Shown: positions 51,656 through 61,110 of the stretch, one piece after another
Numbering within the stretch: the stretch's first letter is position 1
How the letters are laid out: every line of letters begins with the position of its first letter
From: CALFML01 sp044222245
GTDB lineage: Bacteria > Myxococcota_A > Polyangia > Palsa-1104 > JAEUJZ01
NCBI GenBank assembly: GCA_044222245.1
Contig: JBGANQ010000009.1
Span: 62,001 to 126,000 of the forward strand
Direction of reading: 5' to 3'
Length of the DNA stretch: 64,000 nucleotides
Notes under the pieces: model-generated
What the model saw: only the letters and a program-made list of their open reading frames with translations
The model's database searches: none
What the model was told of the DNA's origin: nothing
Made by a program: the position numbers and the translations under genes

Positions 51656-52311
51656 GTGTAAAACTCAACCCCTTCTATCGAATCGAGCAACAGACTGGTC
51701 TTCAGCCAGTCTCGCCGAACGTCGGCGGCGGTTTTCCGATAATTGATTAGGCGCTGCTCCCGCTTATCCAGCGGTTTGCCAAGCCTCTTTTTCTGTCGCG
51801 CAGTCTCGGCTATCTTGAAAACGGCATCCTGCTCAGCCGGCTCGAAGAACTTTCGAGCGCCCTTGAGGCGCGAGGGCTTTTTTCCTAGGAGGACGGCTGT
51901 AGCCAGGTTGCGAAACTTTTCGGTCGCGGCCTCGACTGTCGATACCGGACGCAAGCCGCCCCCCGGCCTACGGTCGCCCTGTTCGCCCCATCCCGAGCCA
52001 TTTGTGATTCGGTCGAACAGCGTCTGTCGTTTCCGCTTGCTACGTAGTTGCGTCCAAATCTGCTCGACATGGAGTTCTTCGCTGCCCCGCGGGTTTTCCG
52101 ATGCGAGCATGCGCGCGGCGGCCTCAACGTCTAGCGTTGAGAATGGCCGCTCGAGGGGAACCAGTATTGTTGGGGCTCCAGCAAGTCTCCCCGCCTCCGG
52201 CTGGGGAGAGGCTTCAAGGCGACCCACGGCAGCCCGGGCGGCAAGTAGGGCCAAGCCCCCGACACCTAGTATTCCGACCCCGATGGCTATCCCCCAACCG
52301 TCCCGGCTCAT
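51652..52311 (-). CDS. Membrane-anchored protein resembling cell-wall hydrolase / transglycosylase
   Basis: 219 residues. N-terminal TM helix (GIAIGVGILGVGGLALLAARAAVG). The soluble part contains ARMLASENPRG with a potentially catalytic Glu, GSGWGEQG and ARKFFEP, a pattern reminiscent of SleB-like or lytic transglycosylase hydrolases; the match is from memory of family pattern and not strong. Next to the M23 gene it forms a plausible peptidoglycan-degrading pair. Confidence 0.6.
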   Translation of the reverse strand: MSRDGWGIAIGVGILGVGGLALLAARAAVGRLEASPQPEAGRLAGAPTILVPLERPFSTLDVEAAARMLASENPRGSEELHVEQIWTQLRSKRKRQTLFDRITNGSGWGEQGDRRPGGGLRPVSTVEAATEKFRNLATAVLLGKKPSRLKGARKFFEPAEQDAVFKIAETARQKKRLGKPLDKREQRLINYRKTAADVRRDWLKTSLLLDSIEGVEFYT

Positions 52312-53633
52312 TTTCGGCCCTTCGACGAATAGGCCACCACGGCGGCTGTAACCCCTACGGCCACAAGACCACCCACCACCAATCCAACGGCTAGCTCGGA
52401 GGATGGGTCCGCCACTTTTCGCGCTCCCTCAAGCCGGGCAAGCTGCCCCGCTCGCTCCAAGGTCCCCGCCTTGCGTTTCCCCTTGGAATTGCCGCCCTCT
52501 TCACTTGTGCTGCGGCTCTGACGTTCCTTGGCCGGCTCGGGCTCGTCACCGCGGCCTTTGGAACCCGGACGGCCCGGCTCTGTTTCGCCAGGCTTAGGCT
52601 CGCCACTTTTGCCCGGCCGGCTCTTGCTGCCCGCTGGTCGCTTTTGGAAGCCCGCCCAGCGCTTGGCCAACACTTCCGGCACCGGAAACCGACGCAGGGC
52701 TATCGCCTCGGCCGCGGCGAAAGCGCGGTTGGCCACGATCACCTCGATTGCAGTAACCACGATACCCGTTATCGCTGGGGCAAGTCGTCGTCCGGCCTCC
52801 TGCAGCTCGCGGTCATTGGTCGCAAGGTATGCCGCTGACAACCCGGAGGAAAGGGCCGTCCCTACTTCCTTCGCGCGGTCGATTAGGGAAAGCAGACCGA
52901 TGCCGAGTAGGATTGCGTTAATCGTATCCACTACTGGTGCGGTCGCCGGAATGAGCGACGCGACAACCCATCCTGCGAGTAGGAGGGCCAGCAACCAGAC
53001 CTGCCGGACGCTGATTCTAAGTTGTTTGCCCACCTCTGTACTCTGCAGAGCGTCGGACATCGCAAGCGCGATCCGCGCCGCTAAAGCGGCGAGCCACCTT
53101 GCACCACTAACTACGGGCCTATGTGAATCAAAGTCGCGAATGAAGATTCCCCGGTCATAAATACCTGCGAACCAATCTGGAATGGGAAAGACCCCGACTA
53201 TTGCCTTTTCGATCTTGATAAAAGTTGCCTGATTCACAGTATTCGATAGTGCGTTTAGCGAATACTCGTCCATGGCCTCGGCAAAAATTAGCGAGGCCGA
53301 ATCGAGTTCATTCTCGTTGTTTGCTGAGTAGGCGGCGCTAATGCCTTTCAGAAGTTTCGCGCCAATATCTGGAAGGTTCTTGAGCAACCCCAGCGCGCCG
53401 ATGCCTAAGAGGATGGCGTTGACCACTCCAGCCAACCCCGCCGTGCCGGGAAAGGACGAAGTAGCAAACCAACCGGCCATCAGCAGCGCGACTACCCAAG
53501 CCTGGGCGCTGGACAGCCGGCCGTAGACTGCCAGCGCCATCGCGTAGGCAAGCCGCCCGCCCAGCGCGGCGAGCCATTGCGAGCCCGACGTGATTGGTGA
53601 CGTTGCCGAGAAGTCGCGAAAGAACAGATTCAT
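52308..53633 (-). CDS. Multi-TM protein with an internally duplicated membrane module
   Basis: 441 residues. Two homologous units: residues about 3-130 (FFRDFSATSPITSG...VVNAILLGIGALGLLKNLPDIGAKLLKGISAAYSANN) and about 168-310 (FIRDFDSHRPVVSG...TINAILLGIGLLSLIDRAKEVGTALSSGLSAAYLATN). Each has FIRDF-type start, WLAAL, two or three hydrophobic helices and a GLSAAY ending. Then a Pro/Lys/Gly/Glu tail and a final TM segment (AVGLVVGGLVAVGVTAAVVAYS). Overlaps both neighbours by 4 bp. It could form a membrane pore or scaffold. Function not recognised. Confidence 0.75.
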   Translation of the reverse strand: MNLFFRDFSATSPITSGSQWLAALGGRLAYAMALAVYGRLSSAQAWVVALLMAGWFATSSFPGTAGLAGVVNAILLGIGALGLLKNLPDIGAKLLKGISAAYSANNENELDSASLIFAEAMDEYSLNALSNTVNQATFIKIEKAIVGVFPIPDWFAGIYDRGIFIRDFDSHRPVVSGARWLAALAARIALAMSDALQSTEVGKQLRISVRQVWLLALLLAGWVVASLIPATAPVVDTINAILLGIGLLSLIDRAKEVGTALSSGLSAAYLATNDRELQEAGRRLAPAITGIVVTAIEVIVANRAFAAAEAIALRRFPVPEVLAKRWAGFQKRPAGSKSRPGKSGEPKPGETEPGRPGSKGRGDEPEPAKERQSRSTSEEGGNSKGKRKAGTLERAGQLARLEGARKVADPSSELAVGLVVGGLVAVGVTAAVVAYSSKGRK

Positions 53634-54691
53634 GCGACCCGCTCACCGGCGACACTATTGAGCCATGACGCGAAGGAGGCAGGATCGCGGTATCCTACGA
53701 GCCGAGCGGCTTCCGCGCCGTCTTTGCCGAAGGCGATGAAGGTCGGGTAAGACTCCACGCCCAACGACTCCGCAACGCGGGCGGCGTCGTCGCTTGTGTC
53801 CGTATCGAAGTCGGCAAAAACGTATCGCTTGAGCGCGGTGGCGATGGCTGGGCTCTGCTGGGCTGCGGCCTTAAAGTTCTTGCAGGGGCCACACCATGTA
53901 GCGCTGATCATCACAAGTAGGGGACGGCCTACGCGCTTCGCCCGCGCTGCTACCTGTGCCAGCCTTCCCTTCGGTGCGGCAGCGTTCTGCGGGCCAGCGC
54001 AGATCGCCTCGGCTTCAGCTGGCGAATGACCGGCGGACAGGAGCATGGCCACGCATGTCTGCTTAGTGGTTAGCTGGGGCGCATCCAGCGCAAGGCGCGG
54101 CTTGGTTGCCGAAGCGGGCCGGCTAGCAACCTCGCCGAAGTCTGGCTCTCCAACCTGAGTCTTCAGACCATCGGTCAGCTTCCTGTAAATGTCATTTCCC
54201 ACGGCAGCTTTAAGGGCAGGTAGCCCAAGGCGAGACGCCGCGGTTTGGAAGGCTTCAGCGATCTTTCCGCTGTCTTCGGGCCTCTTATTGTCGTAGGCAG
54301 ACCGGGCTGCCGGATCTAGCAACTCTTTCCTGCCATCAAAGAAGTTAAAGAGCAAAGTGAAGGCCAATCCATCCGTCAGCTTGCGAACGGTCGGCAACGC
54401 CTGCGGAAGGCGCTGACTACGAATGAGATACCAACAACTCAGAAGAATGGAAAAATACCAAGCGCGCTCCCTAGTCAAGACCGTAGACCAATCCGAGGTC
54501 CCATCGCGCTTGTCCAGAGACTTCGCCGCCGCCACGATGCCTCGGGCGAGCCTGCGAACATAGTCCCGAGGCAGCTGATCCGCGGCGCCTTCGTCTGTCG
54601 GGTGGGGGCGCTGAGCTAGAAACTTAGCCCGCCCCTCGAATCCCGCGCGATCCACCCTGCGGGGCCGTGATTCTTCCCAATCCGCGGCCAT
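53630..54691 (-). CDS. Thioredoxin-domain fusion protein
   Basis: 353 residues. The N-terminal about 230 residues are helical and unassigned (LTRERAWYFSILLSCWYLIRSQRLP). A short helical motif, QTCVAMLLSAGHSPAEAEAICAG (residues about 210-232), resembles the GW motifs of other cluster proteins. The C-terminal 110 residues form a thioredoxin domain with active site ATWCGPCKNF and cis-Pro ESYPTFIAF. No signal, so cytoplasmic or particle-internal. It overlaps the downstream gene by 4 bp. Confidence 0.85.
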   Translation of the reverse strand: MAADWEESRPRRVDRAGFEGRAKFLAQRPHPTDEGAADQLPRDYVRRLARGIVAAAKSLDKRDGTSDWSTVLTRERAWYFSILLSCWYLIRSQRLPQALPTVRKLTDGLAFTLLFNFFDGRKELLDPAARSAYDNKRPEDSGKIAEAFQTAASRLGLPALKAAVGNDIYRKLTDGLKTQVGEPDFGEVASRPASATKPRLALDAPQLTTKQTCVAMLLSAGHSPAEAEAICAGPQNAAAPKGRLAQVAARAKRVGRPLLVMISATWCGPCKNFKAAAQQSPAIATALKRYVFADFDTDTSDDAARVAESLGVESYPTFIAFGKDGAEAARLVGYRDPASFASWLNSVAGERVA

Positions 54692-54694
54692 TGC

Positions 54695-55345
54695 CTATGA
54701 CCCCGCCTTGTCTAGTTTGCCCTGCAGCTCCGTTACCTTCTGATTGAGATTGGCGATCTCGGCCTCATAGGCAACTTTCTGTGCCATGGCCGACTTGGCA
54801 TCCCGACGCCGCACCCGGAGCGCTCGCCAGAGATTCGACGCACCTAAAAGAGTGAATGCTTTTGACCACTCGTGCGCAATTTCCCGCGGCATTGATGGGA
54901 ACACTTTCAAACCGGCCGCGTCCGGTGAGCGGGTCAGCAGCTCGCCCCAATAGACCGCCATGCCGATCACAAGGTGCGGTAGGCTCTGCCAGATATCCGA
55001 GTTCTCCGCGAAACTCGGGAAAATATCCTCCAGCTTTCGCAGGAGCCAATTGATCGCCTCAAATGATAGGACTCCGGCAAGCGAGCCTGCCATGTCCACG
55101 CCAGCTACGTGAACGCGGCTGTTCTTGTCCTTGGCCATCGTATATAACTTCTCAACGGCCTGAGTGCTCATCTTTGCCGCCTGCATGGTTGCGCGCGGCA
55201 CCATGGCAGCGCCCTCCGCAGCTCGTGCGGCCAGCTCTAGGGCAGCGTTTTGGCGCGCTGCTCGCTGCATCATCATCATCGCGCGGTCTTCCCCATTCAT
55301 GCCCGCGGATGATGGCACCATTGCCATTTCCTTTTTCTTTGCCAT
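54695..55345 (-). CDS. Membrane protein with C-terminal coiled coil
   Basis: 216 residues from ATG 55345, chosen because GAAGGGGG is 6 nt upstream; an ATG at 55390 would add MAEKCNCNCNRRGQS. The N-terminal Met-rich helical region (MAMVPSSAGMNGEDRAMMMMQRAARQNAALELAARAAEGAAMV) is followed by hydrophobic segments (residues about 85-150, SLAGVLSFEAINWLL; LVIGMAVYWGELL). It ends with basic and coiled-coil sequence (AYEAEIANLNQKVTELQGKLD). No family recognised. Sits between the methylase-helicase and thioredoxin-fusion genes. Confidence 0.7.
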   Translation of the reverse strand: MAKKKEMAMVPSSAGMNGEDRAMMMMQRAARQNAALELAARAAEGAAMVPRATMQAAKMSTQAVEKLYTMAKDKNSRVHVAGVDMAGSLAGVLSFEAINWLLRKLEDIFPSFAENSDIWQSLPHLVIGMAVYWGELLTRSPDAAGLKVFPSMPREIAHEWSKAFTLLGASNLWRALRVRRRDAKSAMAQKVAYEAEIANLNQKVTELQGKLDKAGS

Positions 55346-55381
55346 CGACTGCCCCCTTCTGTTGCAGTTGCAATTACATTT

Positions 55382-55477
55382 CTCTGCCATAGGTCGCCTT
55401 TAGTGCTGCTAGCGTCGGCAGATCAGGTCGCTCTGCCATACGCCGCCATTACTGCTGCTAGCGTCGGCAGGTCAGGT
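55382..55477. repeat. Imperfect 50-bp tandem duplication at the 3' end of the methylase-helicase gene
   Basis: TCTGCCATA-G/C-G at 55382 and 55432, continuing through GCTGCTAGCGTCGGCAG, period 50 bp. The left copy lies just past the stop codon and would read DLPTLAALKATYGRE in a shifted frame, while the coded C-terminus is DLPTLAAVMAAYGRAT. Since 50 is not a multiple of 3, the duplication has created the present stop. Confidence 0.8.
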
Positions 55478-58400
55478 TGACCCTGGAGCCAGCGTAGGGC
55501 CTCCTTCCTTTTCTTGTCCAGTCCCAAATTTCCTTCGTCGGTGTAAATCTGTTGCAGCCAGCGCCCCGCTTGCTTGGCGTAGTCCAGATTGGTGAAGACC
55601 CCTGCGTCAAGTTCCTCCATCCTATTGCCCACAGCGACGAGAATCCAGCCCCCTCCTTGCAGGCTCACGACCGCGTAATTCCTGTACGTTACATCAACGC
55701 GGAGGCGCCTCATGTTCCCATCCAACAGCACAACGTCAGCCAATGCGCGGTCATCAGCAATGCCTCGGGGAAAGTCTCGGTCCCACCATGGCTTGACTGC
55801 ATCCTGCACGTCGCCCCACTTGTGGCGACCGGCCTCCACCCGCTTGATCAGCTCTGAAAAGCCCCTGTTGGTAGGCGGTAGGATGTCCTCGGGCTTGGCG
55901 CTCTGCTCAAAGGATACTGTGTCGCCCTTCCTGACCGGGAAGGTCACATACCGCTTGGACAGGCTCGCGACAATTTGTGCTCCAAAACGCTTCCAAATGT
56001 CTTCGGCCCATTCATCCGGCGCGGCTCCAAGCCCAAGGTCAACGATGCCGCGGCGGCTCCAAGAAAGGCCCTCAATGGCCGACTTCAGCGACCCTTCCCA
56101 TTGGCTTGGGTCCTCGCTCTGGCCGCTCGCGTAGTCCGCTGGAACCACCTGCGAAAGCCAGGACCAATTCTGCTTGCTCTCGCTCGCCCGATACCACACA
56201 TGATCGCCTTCCAGCCGGTGTGAAAAGTAGTATCCGTTTGACACAGCTCCAAACACCATGCGCCTTGAGCTGTCCATGGGTAGGATGAGCCCCTCCCACA
56301 CTAGGCGGAAGGTATGCTTGCCGTCCTTTTCCTCAAAGGATACCGCTGCCGCAGGTATGCCGGTAAAAAGGGCCTGCACTACATCCGCCCACGGCCAGGC
56401 ATCGGCCGGAACGGCTAGAAGGTAGTCCCAAATTTTTGCAGCTTCCGTTCTGGCTTGCTCTTTGGCCGACTCGGCGATCGGGGCTCGTGTTAGTTCGATC
56501 TTCCCGATAAGCTGTTTGACTCGTAACCAAGCCTGAAAGGCGGCTTGCTGCTTACGCTCGATTTCGTTCTTGCGCTTGATCTCATCCAGCGCCTGTTTTG
56601 CCGATTCCGGGTCATCCGCTAGCATTAGCAAGAAGTCATCCGTGCTGAGGTCCATATCAGCAGCGGGATTGCTCGTTTCGCGATCGGTGCTCTTTAGGAT
56701 ATCGCTCATCCAGCGAAGTTTCCCCGTGATCATTGTCAATTTTACGGCATCATACGAGCGTTCACTAAGTAGATATTTGATCTCCACGACGGCCTGACTG
56801 TTAAACTGCCTCACTGCCCGTCCATTTCGCTGCTGCAATGTGGCCGGCTCATACGGCAAATCGAGATGGTAAACGCGGCAAGTCCTCACCTGAAGATCGA
56901 TGCCCTCGTAAGCGATCGCGTTTGCTATGACTATATCGTACCGTGGCGGTATCCCTTCCTGCTCGAGTTTGCCGGTGTCAGGGTCGACTATCTCCGGGAT
57001 GCCGTTGAACCCGTCGGCGATTTCCTGCCGAGCAAGGCTGGTCTTCGCTCGCTCCGCGTTGAGCACGGCGATCCGGTCGGGATCAATTCCCGCCTCGACA
57101 AGAAGATCGAAAAGCCAGCGATGCACTGCTACGTTGTCACAAAATATGATGTGGCCGCAGCTTGGCCGCTCAAGGACTAATTCGACGGCCTTCACGAGTT
57201 TTGGCGACGCTTTTTTTTTGACCATGGCTCCGGCTCGCGCCCAGGTCCAGCCTTCCTCGGGCTGCTGCTCTAACTCAGGATGTAGCGCAACCAGTGCCAT
57301 CTTTTGCAATAGGCCAAGCAACTTGTGTTTCTCTCGCATCCCCTCCCGCGAGCCGACGATATCGGCATATTCCTCGCGCAGGCGGCGATAGATGGTTAGC
57401 TGGTCCTCGCTCATCGGTATGAAGACTTGTTTTGAGTCGGTCTTCGGCAGCGTTAGCCCAACCTCCTGGGCCGTTCTAAACTCGCCATACTTGTTGACGA
57501 TATCCCGCAACTCGGGTAATTGTACAAATCCCACAACGGCTGTTCTGTTTTCGATCTGGCCGTTCGGCTTCAGCGAAGTCCTCATCTCGACTTTTAGGTA
57601 GCGGTCAATGAAATAGTCTGGGTCCAATATTCCGCGTTTTGTCCAGACATAATGATCGACAAAGCCGAGTAGGGTAAAAAACTCCAGCGGCGAATTTTTG
57701 GCAGGGGTCGCCGACAAAAGCACCACGCCGGACCCGCCCGCTTCTCTTTGAGTGAGAAAAGCACGTATCGCAAAGGCCATGGCCCGATCGCTGCCCTCAG
57801 CGATTGCGCCTAGATACTTGGGCACCCCTCCCTCGCGCCGCCCGACTGGCCAGAGGTTCTTCATGTTCTGGGCTTCGTCCAAGATCAGGAGATCGACCTT
57901 CAGAGTCTCCCAATCAATCCCATCGCCTAGCTGCTCCTCCTTAGCCTCAGCAACCCATTCATTGATGGACTCCTGAAGGATCGCGCGCCGCCTTTCGGTC
58001 GGGTCAATGGCTGCGGTAAGACGGTCTGCGACTGACTGCAGCCGACCGATCTTGTCGTCCAGCCGCTTCTTTTTCTCCTCGGCCTGCGATAGCTGTTTTT
58101 TCTCCGCCGGCTCCAGGGTGCCGGCCTCTTTCTTTTCGGTAAGGCGCTTTATCTTGATGCCCAGCTTTTCGCGTTCTTCGTACTTCTCGTAGAGCGCCTC
58201 AAGCTCCTCGGCCAGCTGGTCACTCTTGAGGCCGACCTCCCTCATTACCGGCGGCGTCTCCTCCAAGAACTGCCGCAGGGATTCTTCGGTAACAGTCACT
58301 CGGGAAAAGGTCGAAAAGGACACGATCGCTACGTCATACAAGCCCAGCTTAAACTCTGACCACTTCTGTAGTCGCTCCCCTCGCTCGTCGAGGCGGGACC

Positions 58401-61107
58401 TTGGGAGTCCACCGCGGCCAATGTACTCCTCCGCTCCAATTACCACTACTCGATAGTCAGGCAGTGCCCGGATAATCTCCCGCCGCCATTTCCAAACGAT
58501 GGTGTTGGGCACAATAATTACTGGTCTTCGGGCTCGCCCGATTTGCCGCAGATAGGCGAGGGTGGCAATTCCAGTGTAGGTCTTCCCCACTCCAACATCG
58601 AGCGCCGCTAGACCGCCGTTGTTGTGGATCAGCCTGCGCGCGGCGGCCCGCTGGTGCGGGCGCAGCTTGACGCGACCGCCCCACCTGGCGATGGCGATCG
58701 GGTCAGGCGGGAAGGTGGGCAATATGTAACCTCGGTAGACCAGCGAATAGGCGTCAAGAACCTCGGATGCGCTTGTCGGATTCTCGGCCAGCCACTTTCT
58801 AAACTCCTCCGTTGCCTTCCTGCCATAATCCAGCCTGGCGCGGTCGAGGGCCTGCTGTGCCGTCTCTTCGATTCCGGTGGCGGGGTCCGTTTGTTTTTCA
58901 TAGTCAACGACGAAATACCCGAGATCATGATTGATGTAGCCTAGGACTCGCTGGAGCGGTTCAGGCTGTTTGTAGAGCAGTCCATAGTCCTCCCCCACTA
59001 GTTTGAGCATGCCCCGATACCAGTGAAGGGCGGGCAATTCTTCGTCGTCGAGGCTCAGCCAAGACTGCAGGAACAGCCGCACCGTAGCCGGGGGTATCCA
59101 AGGATCACGAAGCGACGGGCTGGCCTCTTCCAACGTCGAGGTGCCAGCCAGCTCCAAGAGCTTTGCGATCTGTGTTCTCGCGCGTTCGGAACCGACGGCC
59201 ATCGCGCGCTTATACTTGGGCCATAAGTCGCCGGAGTAGTAGTCCGACGGCGGCACCCATAGGGAAGAACCATCATCGCGCCAATCCTCCGCCCAACCAT
59301 GCGCCACCAGCTCGGCGACTAGTGACTGCTCCGTTTCGGGCTCCATCCCAAGGCTTAGCCGAAGTCGTTTAAGCTCGCTGGGTATCAATTCGCGCCGCTT
59401 TTCAAATAGCCATTCGGCCTGGGCTACGATCGTCGGCAACCCTTGGTATGAGGGCGTGTAGGCCGGTGTCGCCGTAAATTCCGCTTTGAGCTGACCAGTC
59501 GGATCAAAGACCGACAGTAGAGCAGCGAGGGCTGAGACGGAATTTGCGGCATCGACCATCTCTCGATCCTCGGCCGGCGCCAGTTTCCCGATCTGCTCCG
59601 CGTTCCACGACTGCCAGTCTTGAACCGCGCGCACTAGCTCCGCGTGAAGGTCGGCAGCGCTGGCCTGGTCGTGCTCGCGGGCGGAGCCCCGAAGGTCCAA
59701 GTAGCGGGTAACGCGCTCCGCCAGCGAAGCGGCCACCCGGAGCCGGGGCGTAAGAAGATCTTCGGGCGCGACTTTCGGCGCAATGGTCCTGCGGTAGGGC
59801 GTTGTGCTGCACGAGCCACATTCCTCCCTAGGCACTAGCGTCGGAAGAATTGAAAAGTTGCCGGCGACCTCGTAGCGACCGCGGGCAGACCGCTTTTCGA
59901 CGCCCAGGATATAGTTTGGGAATTGTTCAAAATACTTTCCCGCTGCTATCTCTTCGTCTCCGGGTGCCAGAGAGGCTAGTTCGCCCGATCGCGCAGCCCA
60001 GATCGAAACGTCGGTAACGATATCCGCGCCAGGGTAGATGGAGCTTGGCAGCCGATATGCTCCTACGAGATGGTGCCGTCTGAGCACGCGCTCGCGGACG
60101 GCGCGGTACTGTGGACCAGATCCAGTCAAGAAGCCGTTCGGGACAATCGCGACTCCTAGCCCGCCTGGTCTAAGGCAATCGAAGGAGCGCATGATGAAGT
60201 AGACATACGCAGTGTCAACCCGGTATGCGCGGTCAGGGTCGATAGTCTTGTTTGCTCCCCGTCTGCCATAAGGGGGGTTCGTACAAACTAATGAGATGGT
60301 GCCCGCGTATTCGTTCCAATTGTCGACCACCCATTGCTCAAAAGGCTCGTTGGTCGCGGTCGTTTCTGGGTAAAGCTTCGTTAGAATGCTGAAACTCAGT
60401 TTTGAATACTCAACGGCGATCCACTTGAGACCTCGAAAATCGGGTCGCCCGCTGAACGCTCCAATAAATCTGCCAATCCCCGCCGCGGGCTCCAAAGCGA
60501 TTCCGCTGAGGCCGGGACGAAGCTGTGCAACTACCTCTGAGATTGCATTGCATACTTCTGGTGGAGTGTAAAACTCATCAACCAGCGACTTGCTATCTGG
60601 TACAAAGCCCTCCGGTAACTTGGGGGCGAGTTTCGCAAGTGACAGACCGCCAAAACCAGTGAAGCGGCGCAGGATCTCCAGCTCCATCGGCTCGGGTGGC
60701 CCACTCCTTGCGGCTATCTGCGCCGCAAGGACGTTAATGCGGCTCCGCTCGGCTTCCGTCCTGGGCCAGTTTTCGACCTGCACTGATTGGCGGCTGGCGA
60801 GTGGGTCTTGCTCGTCAAGGATCGCTCGGACGAATAGCTCGAGGACCTTTTGATACTTTCTGCCCCAGCCCAAGTGTTCTGACTTGGCAGCCTCGAGCCG
60901 CGCGAGCAAGTGAGCCACTATGGCCGGTGCCCGCTCCACCGTGACTGCCCCGCCAGCCCTAGACACGGTGCCAAGCACGGCCCGAGCCCACGGCAGCAAC
61001 AAAGCACGGTTAGCCTGGAACCAGCTTGCGACGGCCGGTGCCGAGCTTGGCTTTACCGCAGCCATTCGGGCCTCGGCGGTTTGTATCACCTCTTCCGCGC
61101 TCCTCAT
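55423..61107 (-). CDS. Giant adenine DNA methylase-superfamily II helicase (DarB-like/N12 class)
   Basis: 1894 residues. Residues about 200-310 form a SAM-dependent N6-adenine methylase: motif I ALEPAAGIGRFIGAF and motif IV CTNPPYGRRG (about 274). A SNF2-like helicase follows: motif I ALDVGVGKTYTG (about 836), motif II LLILDEAQNMKN (about 1073), motif III LLSATPAKNSP, motif VI QQRNGRAVRQ (about 1430). A long Glu/Lys coiled-coil insertion (about 970-1050) lies between motifs I and II. A C-terminal domain of about 350 residues is unassigned. Such proteins are carried by large phages and elements (P1 DarB is a packaged anti-restriction protein); that role is inference. Starts 3 bp after the preceding stop. 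Confidence 0.88.
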   Translation of the reverse strand: MRSAEEVIQTAEARMAAVKPSSAPAVASWFQANRALLLPWARAVLGTVSRAGGAVTVERAPAIVAHLLARLEAAKSEHLGWGRKYQKVLELFVRAILDEQDPLASRQSVQVENWPRTEAERSRINVLAAQIAARSGPPEPMELEILRRFTGFGGLSLAKLAPKLPEGFVPDSKSLVDEFYTPPEVCNAISEVVAQLRPGLSGIALEPAAGIGRFIGAFSGRPDFRGLKWIAVEYSKLSFSILTKLYPETTATNEPFEQWVVDNWNEYAGTISLVCTNPPYGRRGANKTIDPDRAYRVDTAYVYFIMRSFDCLRPGGLGVAIVPNGFLTGSGPQYRAVRERVLRRHHLVGAYRLPSSIYPGADIVTDVSIWAARSGELASLAPGDEEIAAGKYFEQFPNYILGVEKRSARGRYEVAGNFSILPTLVPREECGSCSTTPYRRTIAPKVAPEDLLTPRLRVAASLAERVTRYLDLRGSAREHDQASAADLHAELVRAVQDWQSWNAEQIGKLAPAEDREMVDAANSVSALAALLSVFDPTGQLKAEFTATPAYTPSYQGLPTIVAQAEWLFEKRRELIPSELKRLRLSLGMEPETEQSLVAELVAHGWAEDWRDDGSSLWVPPSDYYSGDLWPKYKRAMAVGSERARTQIAKLLELAGTSTLEEASPSLRDPWIPPATVRLFLQSWLSLDDEELPALHWYRGMLKLVGEDYGLLYKQPEPLQRVLGYINHDLGYFVVDYEKQTDPATGIEETAQQALDRARLDYGRKATEEFRKWLAENPTSASEVLDAYSLVYRGYILPTFPPDPIAIARWGGRVKLRPHQRAAARRLIHNNGGLAALDVGVGKTYTGIATLAYLRQIGRARRPVIIVPNTIVWKWRREIIRALPDYRVVVIGAEEYIGRGGLPRSRLDERGERLQKWSEFKLGLYDVAIVSFSTFSRVTVTEESLRQFLEETPPVMREVGLKSDQLAEELEALYEKYEEREKLGIKIKRLTEKKEAGTLEPAEKKQLSQAEEKKKRLDDKIGRLQSVADRLTAAIDPTERRRAILQESINEWVAEAKEEQLGDGIDWETLKVDLLILDEAQNMKNLWPVGRREGGVPKYLGAIAEGSDRAMAFAIRAFLTQREAGGSGVVLLSATPAKNSPLEFFTLLGFVDHYVWTKRGILDPDYFIDRYLKVEMRTSLKPNGQIENRTAVVGFVQLPELRDIVNKYGEFRTAQEVGLTLPKTDSKQVFIPMSEDQLTIYRRLREEYADIVGSREGMREKHKLLGLLQKMALVALHPELEQQPEEGWTWARAGAMVKKKASPKLVKAVELVLERPSCGHIIFCDNVAVHRWLFDLLVEAGIDPDRIAVLNAERAKTSLARQEIADGFNGIPEIVDPDTGKLEQEGIPPRYDIVIANAIAYEGIDLQVRTCRVYHLDLPYEPATLQQRNGRAVRQFNSQAVVEIKYLLSERSYDAVKLTMITGKLRWMSDILKSTDRETSNPAADMDLSTDDFLLMLADDPESAKQALDEIKRKNEIERKQQAAFQAWLRVKQLIGKIELTRAPIAESAKEQARTEAAKIWDYLLAVPADAWPWADVVQALFTGIPAAAVSFEEKDGKHTFRLVWEGLILPMDSSRRMVFGAVSNGYYFSHRLEGDHVWYRASESKQNWSWLSQVVPADYASGQSEDPSQWEGSLKSAIEGLSWSRRGIVDLGLGAAPDEWAEDIWKRFGAQIVASLSKRYVTFPVRKGDTVSFEQSAKPEDILPPTNRGFSELIKRVEAGRHKWGDVQDAVKPWWDRDFPRGIADDRALADVVLLDGNMRRLRVDVTYRNYAVVSLQGGGWILVAVGNRMEELDAGVFTNLDYAKQAGRWLQQIYTDEGNLGLDKKRKEALRWLQGQPDLPTLAAVMAAYGRAT

Positions 61108-61110
61108 CGG

